From contig OZ244867.1 of the NCBI GenBank assembly GCA_965221175.1, positions 310,001 to 374,000 on the forward strand: DNA of 64,000 nucleotides, read 5' to 3'. The DNA comes from JAJDZL01 sp965221175 (GTDB lineage Bacteria; Pseudomonadota; Gammaproteobacteria; Arenicellales; JAJDZL01). A program made the position numbers and the translations under genes. Of this stretch, positions 34,969 through 43,746 are shown one piece after another; positions within the stretch are counted from its first letter, which is position 1; each line of letters begins with the position of its first letter. The notes below the pieces were generated by a model. That model was not told where the DNA came from. It saw only the letters and a program-made list of their open reading frames with translations, and ran no database searches.

Positions 34969-36585
34969 TCAATTGTTGCCGGATTTCTGATCTTCCAGAA
35001 TCAGGTCAGAAGCCTTTTCCGCGATGGCAAAGGTGGGAGCATTGGTATTCCCGGATGTGATGGTCGGCATAATGGATGCGTCAACTACACGCAATCCAGT
35101 AAGGCCATGGACTCTCAATCTAGCGTCAACCACTGCCTGTGGGTCCGAGCTCGTCCCCATTTTGCAGGTTCCAACAGGATGATAGATTGTCTCACCATTG
35201 TTTCGTGCACAGTCTAGTAGTTCTTCGTCAGTTTGAACATCTTTGCCGGGCAACATCTCTTCCTCTACATAGTTGGTCATTGCCTTGCTGAGAGCTATTC
35301 TTCTGGACACACGCATGCCGTTTACGGTAGTGAGCTGGTCAAGTTCCGTATTCAAGTAGTTTGGGTGAATGGCAACATAGTCTCGCGGGTCGGACGACTT
35401 AAGCCGTAGATTCCCGCGGCTAGTCGGCTGTAGCTGCGCAACGGATGAAGTGATTCCGGAAAAATTGTGCACGCCTTGCCCCGGACTGTCCGAACTAAGC
35501 GGCTGAAAGTGAAACTGAATATCAGGTCGATTGATTTCCGGCGAGGAATTGGTGAATATTCCAATTTGGCTTGCTGCCATCGACATGGGGCCAGTGCGAA
35601 ATGCGAAGTATCGAAGACCGATGAGTACACGGTAGAAAAAGTTGCTAACTTCGTCATTCAAGGTGGGGACCGAACATCGATAAACGGAGCGAATTTGCAG
35701 ATGATCGTGTAAGTTGCCACCGACTCCCGGTAGGTGGTGTCTGGTTGGGATTTGAAATTCCTGCAAATGGCTTCCATCGCCGATACCGGACAGCATTAGC
35801 AGTTGCGGCGAGTTTATCGCACCGGCACACAGAATGATTTCTCGATTGGCACGATAAGATTCTATTGAGTTGCCTCGCTCGACTTCAACTTCGGCAGCCT
35901 GATTACCGTTAAACACGATGCGATGTGTGAGAGCATTTGTTAGAACAGTGAGGTTCGATCGTTTACTAGCGGGTTTCAGATAACCGACCGCAGAACTGTA
36001 TCGTCGTCCTTTCCAAGCAGTTAACTGGTAGTATCCAGCTCCTTCTTGAATCTTTGAATTGAAATCGTCAGTTCGCGGTATGCCGATTTCGTTGGCTCCC
36101 TCTATGAACGCCTCACCAATATCTCGTCTTACGCGCATGTCGGAAACTTTCAGATTGCCGCCAGTGCCGTGATATTCGTCGCTGCCGCGCTCTTGATGTT
36201 CGCATTTTCGGAAGTAAGGCAACAGGTCTCGGTAAGACCAACCTGTGTTTCCCGCTGATTCCCAGTCATCGAAGTCCTGCTTTTGACCGCGAATATAAAT
36301 CAGGCCATTAATGGAACTTGAACCTCCAAGAACTTTGCCGCGTGGCCAGTTTATTGATCTGCCGTTCAAACCTGGATCTGGTTCAGTTCGATAACACCAG
36401 TCGGTTTTCGGATTGTGCATAGTCTTGAAATAACCGACTGGAATGTGAATCCACGGATTCCAATCTCTACTTCCGGCTTCCAGCAGCAAGACAGAAGTTG
36501 AAGGGTTTTCGGACAGTCGATTCGCCAGTACGCAACCTGCGGTACCGGCGCCTACAATGATGTAGTCAAACAAGCTTTTCACCAT
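34969..36585 (-). CDS. GMC-family FAD oxidoreductase
   Basis: Flavoprotein of 538 residues of the glucose-methanol-choline family, closest in layout to choline or alcohol dehydrogenases (BetA type). The FAD dinucleotide motif is IIVGAGTAGCVLANRLSE at residues 8-25; the GMC signature 1 is seen in WPRGKVLGGSSSINGLIY, signature 2 in GAINSPQLLMLSGIG, and the catalytic His region in YHPVGTCKMGT. Members oxidise alcohols to aldehydes or ketones. It converges with the DUF3726-like gene nine bases away. The substrate is unknown; an alcohol produced or imported by the neighbouring catabolic genes is plausible. Confidence 0.9.
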   Translation of the reverse strand: MVKSLFDYIIVGAGTAGCVLANRLSENPSTSVLLLEAGSRDWNPWIHIPVGYFKTMHNPKTDWCYRTEPDPGLNGRSINWPRGKVLGGSSSINGLIYIRGQKQDFDDWESAGNTGWSYRDLLPYFRKCEHQERGSDEYHGTGGNLKVSDMRVRRDIGEAFIEGANEIGIPRTDDFNSKIQEGAGYYQLTAWKGRRYSSAVGYLKPASKRSNLTVLTNALTHRIVFNGNQAAEVEVERGNSIESYRANREIILCAGAINSPQLLMLSGIGDGSHLQEFQIPTRHHLPGVGGNLHDHLQIRSVYRCSVPTLNDEVSNFFYRVLIGLRYFAFRTGPMSMAASQIGIFTNSSPEINRPDIQFHFQPLSSDSPGQGVHNFSGITSSVAQLQPTSRGNLRLKSSDPRDYVAIHPNYLNTELDQLTTVNGMRVSRRIALSKAMTNYVEEEMLPGKDVQTDEELLDCARNNGETIYHPVGTCKMGTSSDPQAVVDARLRVHGLTGLRVVDASIMPTITSGNTNAPTFAIAEKASDLILEDQKSGNN

Positions 36586-36771
36586 GAAGCGTTCACATCA
36601 ATTTTTCTGATTCGGCAGTATTTTCCGCAGGAGAATTCCTAACTAGGGATTGTTAGCGATTTCCTGCAAAGCAGCATATTTTACTTGGTGAATCACAACT
36701 GAGACCACTAAGTTTTTTGTGAGAAATATGCGTTGTAGGCAAATTTTGTTTGTAATTCCTAATTACCATTT

Positions 36772-37026
36772 ATGTTAAGCCGGGTTTCAGAAGTATTTTG
36801 GGCATGGGCGGTGCTCTCAGCGCACGCCCCAACCAAGCCGGGAAATCAGGTCTGGCAAGTTATGGCAGCGCTTGAACCGGTATTTGAATTTCGCCAGTTA
36901 AGGTGGGGCATACTCAGGGTTGAAAGAATGATAGGTGCTATGGAGCGCCAATTTCAGATGTTCGTCATTGATCAGAACTTTCAAATCAAAGAGAATCTCA
37001 ATGCCGTAGCCCGAATGATAGAATAA
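36772..37026 (+). CDS. Hypothetical protein, 84 residues
   Basis: Short frame with an ATG start and no recognised domain. The second half (RVERMIGAMERQFQMFVIDQNFQIKE) is amphipathic and helix-like. It precedes a toxin-antitoxin pair in the same direction by about 75 bases. It could be a real small protein, a remnant or a chance frame; no ribosome site of note is visible. Confidence 0.3.
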   Translation: MLSRVSEVFWAWAVLSAHAPTKPGNQVWQVMAALEPVFEFRQLRWGILRVERMIGAMERQFQMFVIDQNFQIKENLNAVARMIE

Positions 37027-37054
37027 CGAGTGTTAGAAATTAAAGGATGTATGG

Positions 37055-37060
37055 TATACT
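37055..37060 (+). promoter_or_regulatory. Possible -10 box of the AbrB/PIN pair
   Basis: TATACT lies about 45 bases before the antitoxin ATG within GGTATACTTTTTTCC. The AT-rich surroundings suit an autoregulated antitoxin promoter, but no clear -35 box or operator palindrome can be assigned. Confidence 0.3.
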
Positions 37061-37102
37061 TTTTTCCGTGATTCCTTGTTATAACAATTCCGCTAACAAA
37101 AT

Positions 37103-37327
37103 ATGTTGTCGAAACTCACATCTAAAAATCAGTTGACTCTCCCTAAATCAGTGATATCCGATTTTCCGGGTATAGAGTATTTTGATGTTATCAAAGATAA
37201 AGGGCGTATCGTATTGACGCCTGTAAATATTGCGCAAGCTGACACTGTTAGAGCCAAGTTGGCTGAACTCGGCGTGACTGAAGCCGATATTACTGAAGCC
37301 ATTACATGGGCTCGTCAGATAAACTGA
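37103..37327 (+). CDS. AbrB/MazE-type antitoxin
   Basis: Protein of 74 residues with a swapped-hairpin DNA-binding fold: KLTSKNQLTLPKSVISDFPG is the AbrB/SpoVT pattern, ending in a C-terminal helical tail (AKLAELGVTEADITEAITWARQ) that should bind the toxin. It overlaps or abuts the PIN gene, whose proper start is six bases after its stop. Typical of type II modules in which the antitoxin represses its own promoter. Confidence 0.82.
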   Translation: MLSKLTSKNQLTLPKSVISDFPGIEYFDVIKDKGRIVLTPVNIAQADTVRAKLAELGVTEADITEAITWARQIN

Positions 37328-37332
37328 AGGAG

Positions 37333-37782
37333 ATGCGTCTGGTCATAGATACGAATGTTCTATTATCAGCTTTACTGTTCCCCGATGGTTCGTTGACATG
37401 GTTACGCAACGCATGGAAATCAGCAACAATTCGCCCACTGACCAGCCAAGAAACTGTTATAGAACTCATTCGAACACTTTCGTATCCAAAATTCCATTTA
37501 ACAACAAACGAGCAACAGTCTTTGCTTGCTGATTATCTCACTTGGTGTGAGCCGGTCACAATATCAAAACAGCCGATTGTTCCAAAATGCAGAGATCCAA
37601 ATGACAGATGCTTTTTGGAACTCGCCCTGATTGGAAATGCTTGTGCGTTAATTACTGGCGATAGAGATTTACTTTCATTGACTTCCGATTTTTCTATTCC
37701 AATACTTACCCCCACTGACTTGCAAGCTCTCCTGAATGTAGCAGAAAAACATTTACAAATTAGTATGTTAAGAAAGGATTAA
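37333..37782 (+). CDS. PIN-domain toxin
   Basis: Putative Mg-dependent ribonuclease of 149 residues. The start is set at the ATG 37333 with the site GAAGGAG just before it, rather than at an upstream start inside the antitoxin. The PIN acidic residues are seen as Asp6 (VIDTNVLLSALLFPDG), Glu44 (TVIELIRTL), Asp88/Asp91 (RDPNDRCFLELA) and Asp110/Asp112 (TGDRDLL). It belongs to the COG1569-like subgroup often paired with AbrB-type antitoxins. The pair is complete and appears intact. Confidence 0.87.
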   Translation: MRLVIDTNVLLSALLFPDGSLTWLRNAWKSATIRPLTSQETVIELIRTLSYPKFHLTTNEQQSLLADYLTWCEPVTISKQPIVPKCRDPNDRCFLELALIGNACALITGDRDLLSLTSDFSIPILTPTDLQALLNVAEKHLQISMLRKD

Positions 37783-37937
37783 CGAATTGTTCAATCAAAA
37801 GTTACTGTTATTATGATGGCAATTCAAAAGATTCCATGACTTGTTCATCAAGATATGGAAATCAAGCTGGCAAGGGCAAGAATGCTGTGAAGATGCGTTG
37901 TGAGAAAAACGTCGAAAATATGTAAAGGTACTATCTA

Positions 37938-38852
37938 GTGAAGTGGAACAGACCCAAAGTCATACCCGGTATTGGTCTCAATGCCGTCAAACGAAGATAT
38001 CGACATGTTGAAGTGAAACCCTATGCGGGAGCTTGTGGTGCAGAAATATTCGGTGTAGATATTACTCGCCCAGTGCCGTCGGCTGCCATCAAGGAAATCA
38101 AGGCTGCCTTTCTTGATCACATGGTCATATTCTTACGAGATCAGACGATTGAGCCCGATTCTCTCAAGGCGTTTGGCAGCAATTTTGGATCGTTCCATAT
38201 TCACCCCTTCGTTGGTAGTCTGGAAGGTCATCCGGAAATCATGATGGTCGTCAAGAACCCGCAAGACAAATACAATTTCTCAGGCACCTGGCATAGCGAC
38301 GTGACATTTGACGAGATTCCGCCTCTGGGCTCTTTACTGTGTGCGATTGATGTGCCCCAGTACGGCGGCAATACCTTGTTTGCGAATCAGTATCTGGCAT
38401 ACGATATGCTATCCGATACGTTTAAAGGTCTGCTTTCCGGATTGAAAGCGAGTCATAGTGCGGAAAACGTTTACGGTGCAGGTGGTGAATATGCAAGCGA
38501 AGACTATCGCTCGAAACATTCCGGAACGCCGATAGAATCTGACTCCAGAGCACATCAGCGCAGTTTGCACCCAATCATAAGAACCCACCCGGAAACGGGC
38601 AGAAAAGCTCTGTATGTAAATGAGCCGTTTACAATCGGGATTGATGGAATGTCGGATGAGGAATCAGAACCGATTCTTCGCTATCTGGTGAATCATGCAG
38701 TGCAGCCAGACATCTGCTGCAATTTTCGTTGGGAGAAAGGTTCGATCGCTTTCTGGGACAATCGATGTCTTCAGCACTATGCGCTGAATGACTATCCAGG
38801 CGAACGCAGGTTGATGTGGCGATTGACGATCAATGGAGATCGCCCGGTCTAG
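37938..38852 (+). CDS. TauD/TfdA-family Fe(II)/2-oxoglutarate dioxygenase
   Basis: Non-haem iron dioxygenase of 304 residues. The facial triad is visible: TWHSDVTF gives the first His and Asp, and NRCLQHYALND the distal His; RRLMWRLTI supplies the 2-oxoglutarate-binding Arg. The family hydroxylates taurine, sulfonates, sulfates or aromatic ethers, leading to C-S or C-O cleavage. The GTG start at 37938 is uncertain; residues 1-22 do not match the core, which begins near VKPYAGACGAEI. It converges with the permease gene at 38855 with two bases between. Substrate undetermined; taurine or a related sulfonate is one option. Confidence 0.87.
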   Translation: MKWNRPKVIPGIGLNAVKRRYRHVEVKPYAGACGAEIFGVDITRPVPSAAIKEIKAAFLDHMVIFLRDQTIEPDSLKAFGSNFGSFHIHPFVGSLEGHPEIMMVVKNPQDKYNFSGTWHSDVTFDEIPPLGSLLCAIDVPQYGGNTLFANQYLAYDMLSDTFKGLLSGLKASHSAENVYGAGGEYASEDYRSKHSGTPIESDSRAHQRSLHPIIRTHPETGRKALYVNEPFTIGIDGMSDEESEPILRYLVNHAVQPDICCNFRWEKGSIAFWDNRCLQHYALNDYPGERRLMWRLTINGDRPV

Positions 38853-38854
38853 AA

Positions 38855-39712
38855 TCAGGTCGCTCGAACTCCGCGCAGTCTCTCCGAACGTCTTCGAAGC
38901 AGCTCAAGTGTCGTGAGCAAGGCGACTGAAACCAGCACAAGCAGCGTTGCAACAGCAAGAATCGTCGGGCTGATATGTTCGCGAATGCCGGAGAACATTT
39001 GCCATGGTATCGTTCTCTGCTCGAAACTTCCAACGAACAGAATGACTACTACTTCATCAAATGATGTGATGAATGCAAATAGCGCACCCGAAATGACGCC
39101 GGGGATAATGAGTGGCACAATAACCTTGAAAAATGTGGTTACGCCATCTGCGCCAAGGCTGTTTGCCGCACGAATCAGACTGCGGTCGAATCCGACTAGA
39201 GTCGCAGTAACCGTGATGACCACAAACGGTGTTCCCAATGCAGCATGCGCGAGTATCACGCCAAGGTGCGTACCTTGGAGGTGAATGCGCGAATAGAAGA
39301 AAAACATTCCGCACGCTGATATGATTAACGGCACAATCATGGGAGAAATCAATATCGCCATCATGAGCGTGCGATAGGGGACATTTCGTCGGCTCAATCC
39401 CAAAGCGGCGAGGGTGCCGAGAGAGGTCGCGATCAGTGTCGAAAATATGGCAATGATGAAACTGTTGTTGACCGCCCCCCTCCAGTTCCGGTTGGTAAAG
39501 AAGTCTTCGTACCAGCGCAAGGAATACCCTTCTGGATTAAAAGACAGCATTTCCGGTGTGAACGTGAAGAAAGGAACTGTATTGAACGATAGCGGAATGA
39601 TTACCAGAATCGGAAAAATCAGAAACAAAAAAATCAGTCCGCAGATAAAACGGAACAGATAGTACCAGATTCGTTCAAGCGGAGTGGTGTACGGTGGTAA
39701 CTTGCTTTTCAT
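38855..39712 (-). CDS. ABC transporter permease, PotC-like (first transporter)
   Basis: Inner-membrane permease of 285 residues with about six helices. The EAA loop that contacts the ATPase reads LGADGVTTFFKVIVPLIIPGVISGA. It starts one base after the preceding permease gene stops. It is the last gene of a binding protein - permease - permease operon that contains no ATPase. Class: polyamine/opine/phosphonate-type (PotBC family). Confidence 0.9.
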   Translation of the reverse strand: MKSKLPPYTTPLERIWYYLFRFICGLIFLFLIFPILVIIPLSFNTVPFFTFTPEMLSFNPEGYSLRWYEDFFTNRNWRGAVNNSFIIAIFSTLIATSLGTLAALGLSRRNVPYRTLMMAILISPMIVPLIISACGMFFFYSRIHLQGTHLGVILAHAALGTPFVVITVTATLVGFDRSLIRAANSLGADGVTTFFKVIVPLIIPGVISGALFAFITSFDEVVVILFVGSFEQRTIPWQMFSGIREHISPTILAVATLLVLVSVALLTTLELLRRRSERLRGVRAT

Positions 39713-39713
39713 A

Positions 39714-40985
39714 TCATCCGAGTTTCATATTGTCGACGCCGACAATTTTGTCGTAAAGGAGATACAGCACCAGTACCAGGCCGAGTAGAATGACTCCAAG
39801 TGCCGCTGCCAGACCCCAGTTCAGTGATACTGAGACGTGATAGGCGATGAAATTGCTGATAAATGTGCCAGAGGTGCCGCCGACCAGTGCTGGAGTAATG
39901 TAATACCCGATTGCGAGTATAAACACCAGAATTCCACCTGCTCCAATGCCTGGAATGGTATTTGGGGCATAAACCTTGATAAAAGCATGGTATGGATGCG
40001 CTCCAAGTGATATCGCGGCGCGCATGTAGCTTGGCGGTATCGTCTTCATGACACTGTACAGAGGCAGAATCATGAACGGTAACAGAATGTGCGTCATCGC
40101 CACGATGGTACCCGTAGCGTTGTGAATCATTGCCAGACGATTTTCCGTTTCGACAATATTCAAACCGACTAGCATGTCATTGATTACACCTTCCCTCTGA
40201 AGTAGTGCAATCCAAGATGTCGTTCGTACCAGAAGTGATGTCCAGAATGGAAGCAGCACCAGCATGAGCAACATGTTGCTGCTGCGAAGGGGTAAAGTCG
40301 CCAGCAGATATGCGACAGGGTAACCGAGTATCAGTGTCATCAGGGTTATGACTCCACTGAGATATATAGTGCGTATGAACAGTTTGATGTAAATGCGTTT
40401 CTTTTCATCCTGCAGTTCGACATCGCCAGCCGGTGTCACCTGCAAATCCATCGCAGCCCAGAAATAGCCAGCAGTGAGGGTAGGGCTGAACGTTTTGATA
40501 ACCTGCCAAGTCTCCAGTTGTCCCCAGCGTTTGTCGACCTTGATGATGGCATCCTTGTAGGGAGGACCTTCAAGTTTCGGAACTCGCCTTTGTGACTTCC
40601 TGAAAAGACTCGACATTCCGGGCAATTCATAATTCAGACGCTTTCCAACTCGTGTGATTACACGATCTGGTGCACCTTCCTTTATGTCCAAAGCCAGAGT
40701 TTCGTAGACACTTTCGTCCGGCAGAACACCGGATTCGGAGTCCCATTGTTTGAGTTCTTCTGTGGTGCGGGGCAGATAGGTGGATACGATGGGGTCTTCG
40801 ACACCTCGCCATAGCATATCAGCGATCGGAATCAGGAAAGTCAGCCCGATAAACAGAAATAGTGGTGTTACCAGAGCAAGCGATTTAAGCTTGTCTCTTC
40901 TGAGCGCGCGTGCAAGGCTAACCTTTAGCGGCGTTCCATCCGCTGTAGTGATAGGACCGCTTGGAGATAGAGTTGTATCGGCCAA
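39714..40985 (-). CDS. ABC transporter permease, PotB-like (first transporter)
   Basis: Permease of 423 residues. After the first helix (about residues 37-57) comes an unusually long soluble segment (about residues 60-190), then the standard helices; EAA loop LGAHPYHAFIKVYAPNTIPGIG. The long insertion is known from a subset of PotB-like proteins and makes this protein about 120 residues longer than usual. It pairs with the PotC-like protein downstream. Confidence 0.9.
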   Translation of the reverse strand: MADTTLSPSGPITTADGTPLKVSLARALRRDKLKSLALVTPLFLFIGLTFLIPIADMLWRGVEDPIVSTYLPRTTEELKQWDSESGVLPDESVYETLALDIKEGAPDRVITRVGKRLNYELPGMSSLFRKSQRRVPKLEGPPYKDAIIKVDKRWGQLETWQVIKTFSPTLTAGYFWAAMDLQVTPAGDVELQDEKKRIYIKLFIRTIYLSGVITLMTLILGYPVAYLLATLPLRSSNMLLMLVLLPFWTSLLVRTTSWIALLQREGVINDMLVGLNIVETENRLAMIHNATGTIVAMTHILLPFMILPLYSVMKTIPPSYMRAAISLGAHPYHAFIKVYAPNTIPGIGAGGILVFILAIGYYITPALVGGTSGTFISNFIAYHVSVSLNWGLAAALGVILLGLVLVLYLLYDKIVGVDNMKLG

Positions 40986-41018
40986 GGAACTATGACGGAT
41001 TGGCTGTCAGAAGTGATC

Positions 41019-41044
41019 ATGCAGGGTGCAAATGCACCCTGCAT
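41019..41044 (-). promoter_or_regulatory. Perfect stem-loop between binding protein and permease genes
   Basis: An 11-base perfect inverted repeat (ATGCAGGGTGC / GCACCCTGCAT, four-base loop) lies between the solute-binding protein stop and the permease start. No T-run follows on the minus strand, so it is more likely an RNA stabiliser or partial attenuator than a full terminator, which would raise the level of binding protein over permease. Confidence 0.75.
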
Positions 41045-41071
41045 TTAATCAGATTTCAGCAATCAAACAAC

Positions 41072-42208
41072 TTACTGTGCTATCCAGGAAGCGAACTGTT
41101 CATTCAGATCGTCCTGATTGTCAGCCCACCATTCATAGTTGAACAGCAGGGTAGTTTTGGCGTTGTCCGGATGGGTCGGCATGTGCGGTCCCATGTCGAT
41201 GCCAAGAGTAGCATGTTTTCCAACAAGTAACGCTGATGACTTACGAGCCGGGCCATAAGAAATGTATTTTGCTTGGTCAGCCAACCGCTGTGTATCGGTC
41301 GCAAATCTCACCAACTTCATGACAGCATCTGTATGCGGTCCATTTTTCGGAATCACCCAGCCGTCAAGATCGAAAACCTGCCAATCCCACATCATTGCGA
41401 TCGGCTGATTTTCCTCTTCAATAGCTGAGAAAAGACGTCCATTGTAAGCAGATGCCACGACAACTTCGCCATCGGCGAGCAGTTGTGTGGGTTGTGCTCC
41501 ACGCGTCCACCATACGACTTGATCTTTAATGGAGCCGAGTTTTGCAAAAGCTTGCGCTACGCCTTCTGGTGTACTGAGCAGGTCGTATACGTCGTCAGCA
41601 GATACACCGTCCGCCAACAGCGCCCATTCCATGTTATTGATCGGTTTTTGCTCCAAGGATCGTTTTCCTGGAATTTTGCCCATATCAAAAACATCCGCAA
41701 TGGAAGTCGGTGCTGTTTCTACCAGATCTGTTCGATAGCCGAAAGTTGTCGAATATACAATCTGGGGAATGAAGCACGGAGATACGATCAGTTCACCGAA
41801 GTCCTCACTAGCCGGCGTTCCGTCTGGAGCTGGCGCAAGCACTGCGTCATGATCGATTTCTTCGATTAAGCCTTCGTCACAAAGACTGATTGTATCTGCC
41901 GCAATGGCATCCAGCAAAGCCCAGGTAACGTTTCCTACTTCAGCCTGTGCCCTAATTTTGGCTACGCCTTCGGAAGCGGAATCATCATTAATTATTGTGA
42001 TGCCTGGGTTCTCCGCCATAAACGGGTCGTGATAGGCGTCTTGCTGACTTTTCGAGTAAGCGCCACCCCATGACACGACGACCAGTTCCTGAGCTTGAGT
42101 AACCGCAAAGCCGCTCGCTGCAAAAATCATGACCGCCGCAACAGATGTGCAAACGCGTTTAGTCAGATGATTTAAAGTAGAGGAATATTCCATCGATTTC
42201 TCCATCAT
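41072..42208 (-). CDS. ABC transporter solute-binding protein, PotD-like (first transporter)
   Basis: Periplasmic binding protein of 378 residues. An N-terminal signal peptide (basic region LNHLTKRV, hydrophobic VAAVMIFAASGFAV, cleavage near TQAQE) is present. The mature protein begins LVVVSWGGAYSKSQQDAY, typical of the spermidine/putrescine-like group, which also binds other small cationic or amino-acid-like ligands. First gene of the operon, divergent from the DddP gene across about 300 bases that hold a 12-base palindrome. Confidence 0.88.
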   Translation of the reverse strand: MMEKSMEYSSTLNHLTKRVCTSVAAVMIFAASGFAVTQAQELVVVSWGGAYSKSQQDAYHDPFMAENPGITIINDDSASEGVAKIRAQAEVGNVTWALLDAIAADTISLCDEGLIEEIDHDAVLAPAPDGTPASEDFGELIVSPCFIPQIVYSTTFGYRTDLVETAPTSIADVFDMGKIPGKRSLEQKPINNMEWALLADGVSADDVYDLLSTPEGVAQAFAKLGSIKDQVVWWTRGAQPTQLLADGEVVVASAYNGRLFSAIEEENQPIAMMWDWQVFDLDGWVIPKNGPHTDAVMKLVRFATDTQRLADQAKYISYGPARKSSALLVGKHATLGIDMGPHMPTHPDNAKTTLLFNYEWWADNQDDLNEQFASWIAQ

Positions 42209-42380
42209 GTTTCCATTGTAAGTGTAAGAAAAAAGTAAACTTTATGAAAAATTTAATTGATTGAGTCGTAAATATAGCAAACTGCGCGAGGGTATATCAC
42301 ATTTTTTTGTTGATTCTAATTGAATTCGGAATTTTTTCAAATTATTTGGCGGTTAAGTTAGAGATCTGCGCTGTTTATCA

Positions 42381-42392
42381 GGTGAATTCACC
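42381..42392. promoter_or_regulatory. 12-base palindrome in the divergent region before dddP
   Basis: GGTGAATTCACC is a perfect palindrome between the divergent solute-binding protein and DddP genes. Flanking CTGTTT and AAAGCAG extend it imperfectly. Position and symmetry suit a dimeric repressor or activator site serving both directions; no matching regulator gene lies in the window. Confidence 0.5.
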
Positions 42393-42514
42393 AAAGCAGA
42401 TAGCATCTGTAACAATGTAGCTAATCTTGTACCAAATATATTTCAAATCTTGCTTATCAGTTGTGGTAAAACACTGTTTTTTATCTGTTATTGCTTATTG
42501 TCAGAGGAGAGAAA

Positions 42515-43726
42515 ATGCGCAATCGTCAACATGGAGCGATGGAATATAGTGAACCGCCTTGTGAGCTCGACAACGTTCGAAGGTATCGGGTCGGTCGGGT
42601 TCGTGAGCAGTTACAGAAACACGACGTAGCTGGTGCGCTGCTGTTCGATCAGTTGAACACACGTTACGTAACGGATGCAACGAACATGCAATTGTGGTGC
42701 TCGCACTATGAGGCGCGTTGCGCATTCGTAGCGACCGACGGTCCCGTCATTCTATTTGACTTCGGCAACATGCCGCATCTTGCGGAGGATTTGCCAACTG
42801 TTGACGAATATCGTGTCATCACACCATTTTATTTTTTCGCAGCTGGGCCTCGCTGCGAAGACAATGCTCGAAAGTTCGCTCATGAAATAACAGATCTTGT
42901 AGAAACTTATGGTGGAGGGAATCGCCGAATTGCTGTTGATCGCTGCAGTTTTCTGGGATTGCAGTCATTGATGGGCTGCGGACTCGAAATCATTGAGGGA
43001 CAGGATGTCATGGAGGTTGCCAGAGTCATTAAGTCAGAGGAAGAGTTGTGTTTGATGCGGCATGCTGTTCATGTTTGTGAGACCGCGGTTGCCAATATGC
43101 GTGAAGCGATGACACCTGGAATCACCGAAAATGCACTCTGGTCGAAACTTCACGAAACCAACATCGCACTTGGAGGCGAATGGATAGAAACCAGATTGCT
43201 CTCTTCGGGCCCGCGCACCAATCCGTGGATGCGAGAGTCTTCAATGCGGCAGATTCAAAGGGGTGAAATGATGAGTTTCGACACCGATTTGATTGGACCT
43301 TATGGCTACTGTTGCGACATGTCGCGTTCCTGGATCTGCGGCGAGGAAAAACCAACTCCGGAACAGGCGAATCTCTATCAACTCGCGGTAGAACAGATTC
43401 GCTTCAATACGGAACTTCTGAAGCCTGGGACGAGTTATGCAGAATTATCGGAAAAAGCGTGGCCGATACCGGATGAATTCAAGGACCGACGCTACGGTGT
43501 AATTATTCATGGAGTCGGTTTGGCAGACGAGTATCCGAGCATCAAGCATTACATGGATTTCGACATGAAAGGTTACGACGGAGTTTTCGAGCCAGGTATG
43601 ACTTTGTGCGTCGAGTCATACATCGGTTCAATTCACGGCGGAGAAGGCGTCAAACTTGAAGAACAGGTACTGATCACAGATACCGGATACGAAATGCTAA
43701 CTGCCTATCCGCTGGAAGATTGGTAA
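42515..43726 (+). CDS. dddP: DddP-type DMSP lyase (M24 family)
   Basis: Protein of 403 residues of the M24 creatinase/aminopeptidase fold. Start at ATG 42515 with AGAGGAGA in front; an upstream TTG is less likely. It contains blocks I recall from Roseobacter DddP: GGEWIETRLL, SGPRTNPW, FDTDLIG and HGVGLADE. The metal ligands are Asp256, Asp258, Asp268, His332, Glu367 and Glu382, with Asp338 and Tyr327 in the active site. Their spacing (2, 10, 64, 35, 15, and 6 from His to Asp) equals that of the described DddP residues Asp295, 297, 307, His371, Glu406, Glu421 and Asp377. The reaction would be cleavage of dimethylsulfoniopropionate to dimethyl sulfide and acrylate. DoeA-type ectoine hydrolase is the main alternative. 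Confidence 0.85.
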   Translation: MRNRQHGAMEYSEPPCELDNVRRYRVGRVREQLQKHDVAGALLFDQLNTRYVTDATNMQLWCSHYEARCAFVATDGPVILFDFGNMPHLAEDLPTVDEYRVITPFYFFAAGPRCEDNARKFAHEITDLVETYGGGNRRIAVDRCSFLGLQSLMGCGLEIIEGQDVMEVARVIKSEEELCLMRHAVHVCETAVANMREAMTPGITENALWSKLHETNIALGGEWIETRLLSSGPRTNPWMRESSMRQIQRGEMMSFDTDLIGPYGYCCDMSRSWICGEEKPTPEQANLYQLAVEQIRFNTELLKPGTSYAELSEKAWPIPDEFKDRRYGVIIHGVGLADEYPSIKHYMDFDMKGYDGVFEPGMTLCVESYIGSIHGGEGVKLEEQVLITDTGYEMLTAYPLEDW

Positions 43727-43746
43727 TAAAAATTCAGGAGCGATTG

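Noticed and set aside
42515..43726. Reading the M24 protein as ectoine hydrolase DoeA because a DoeB-like gene and an aldehyde dehydrogenase are near
   Set aside because: Active-site residues and their spacing match DddP exactly, and the DoeD-type aminotransferase and other ectoine genes are absent.
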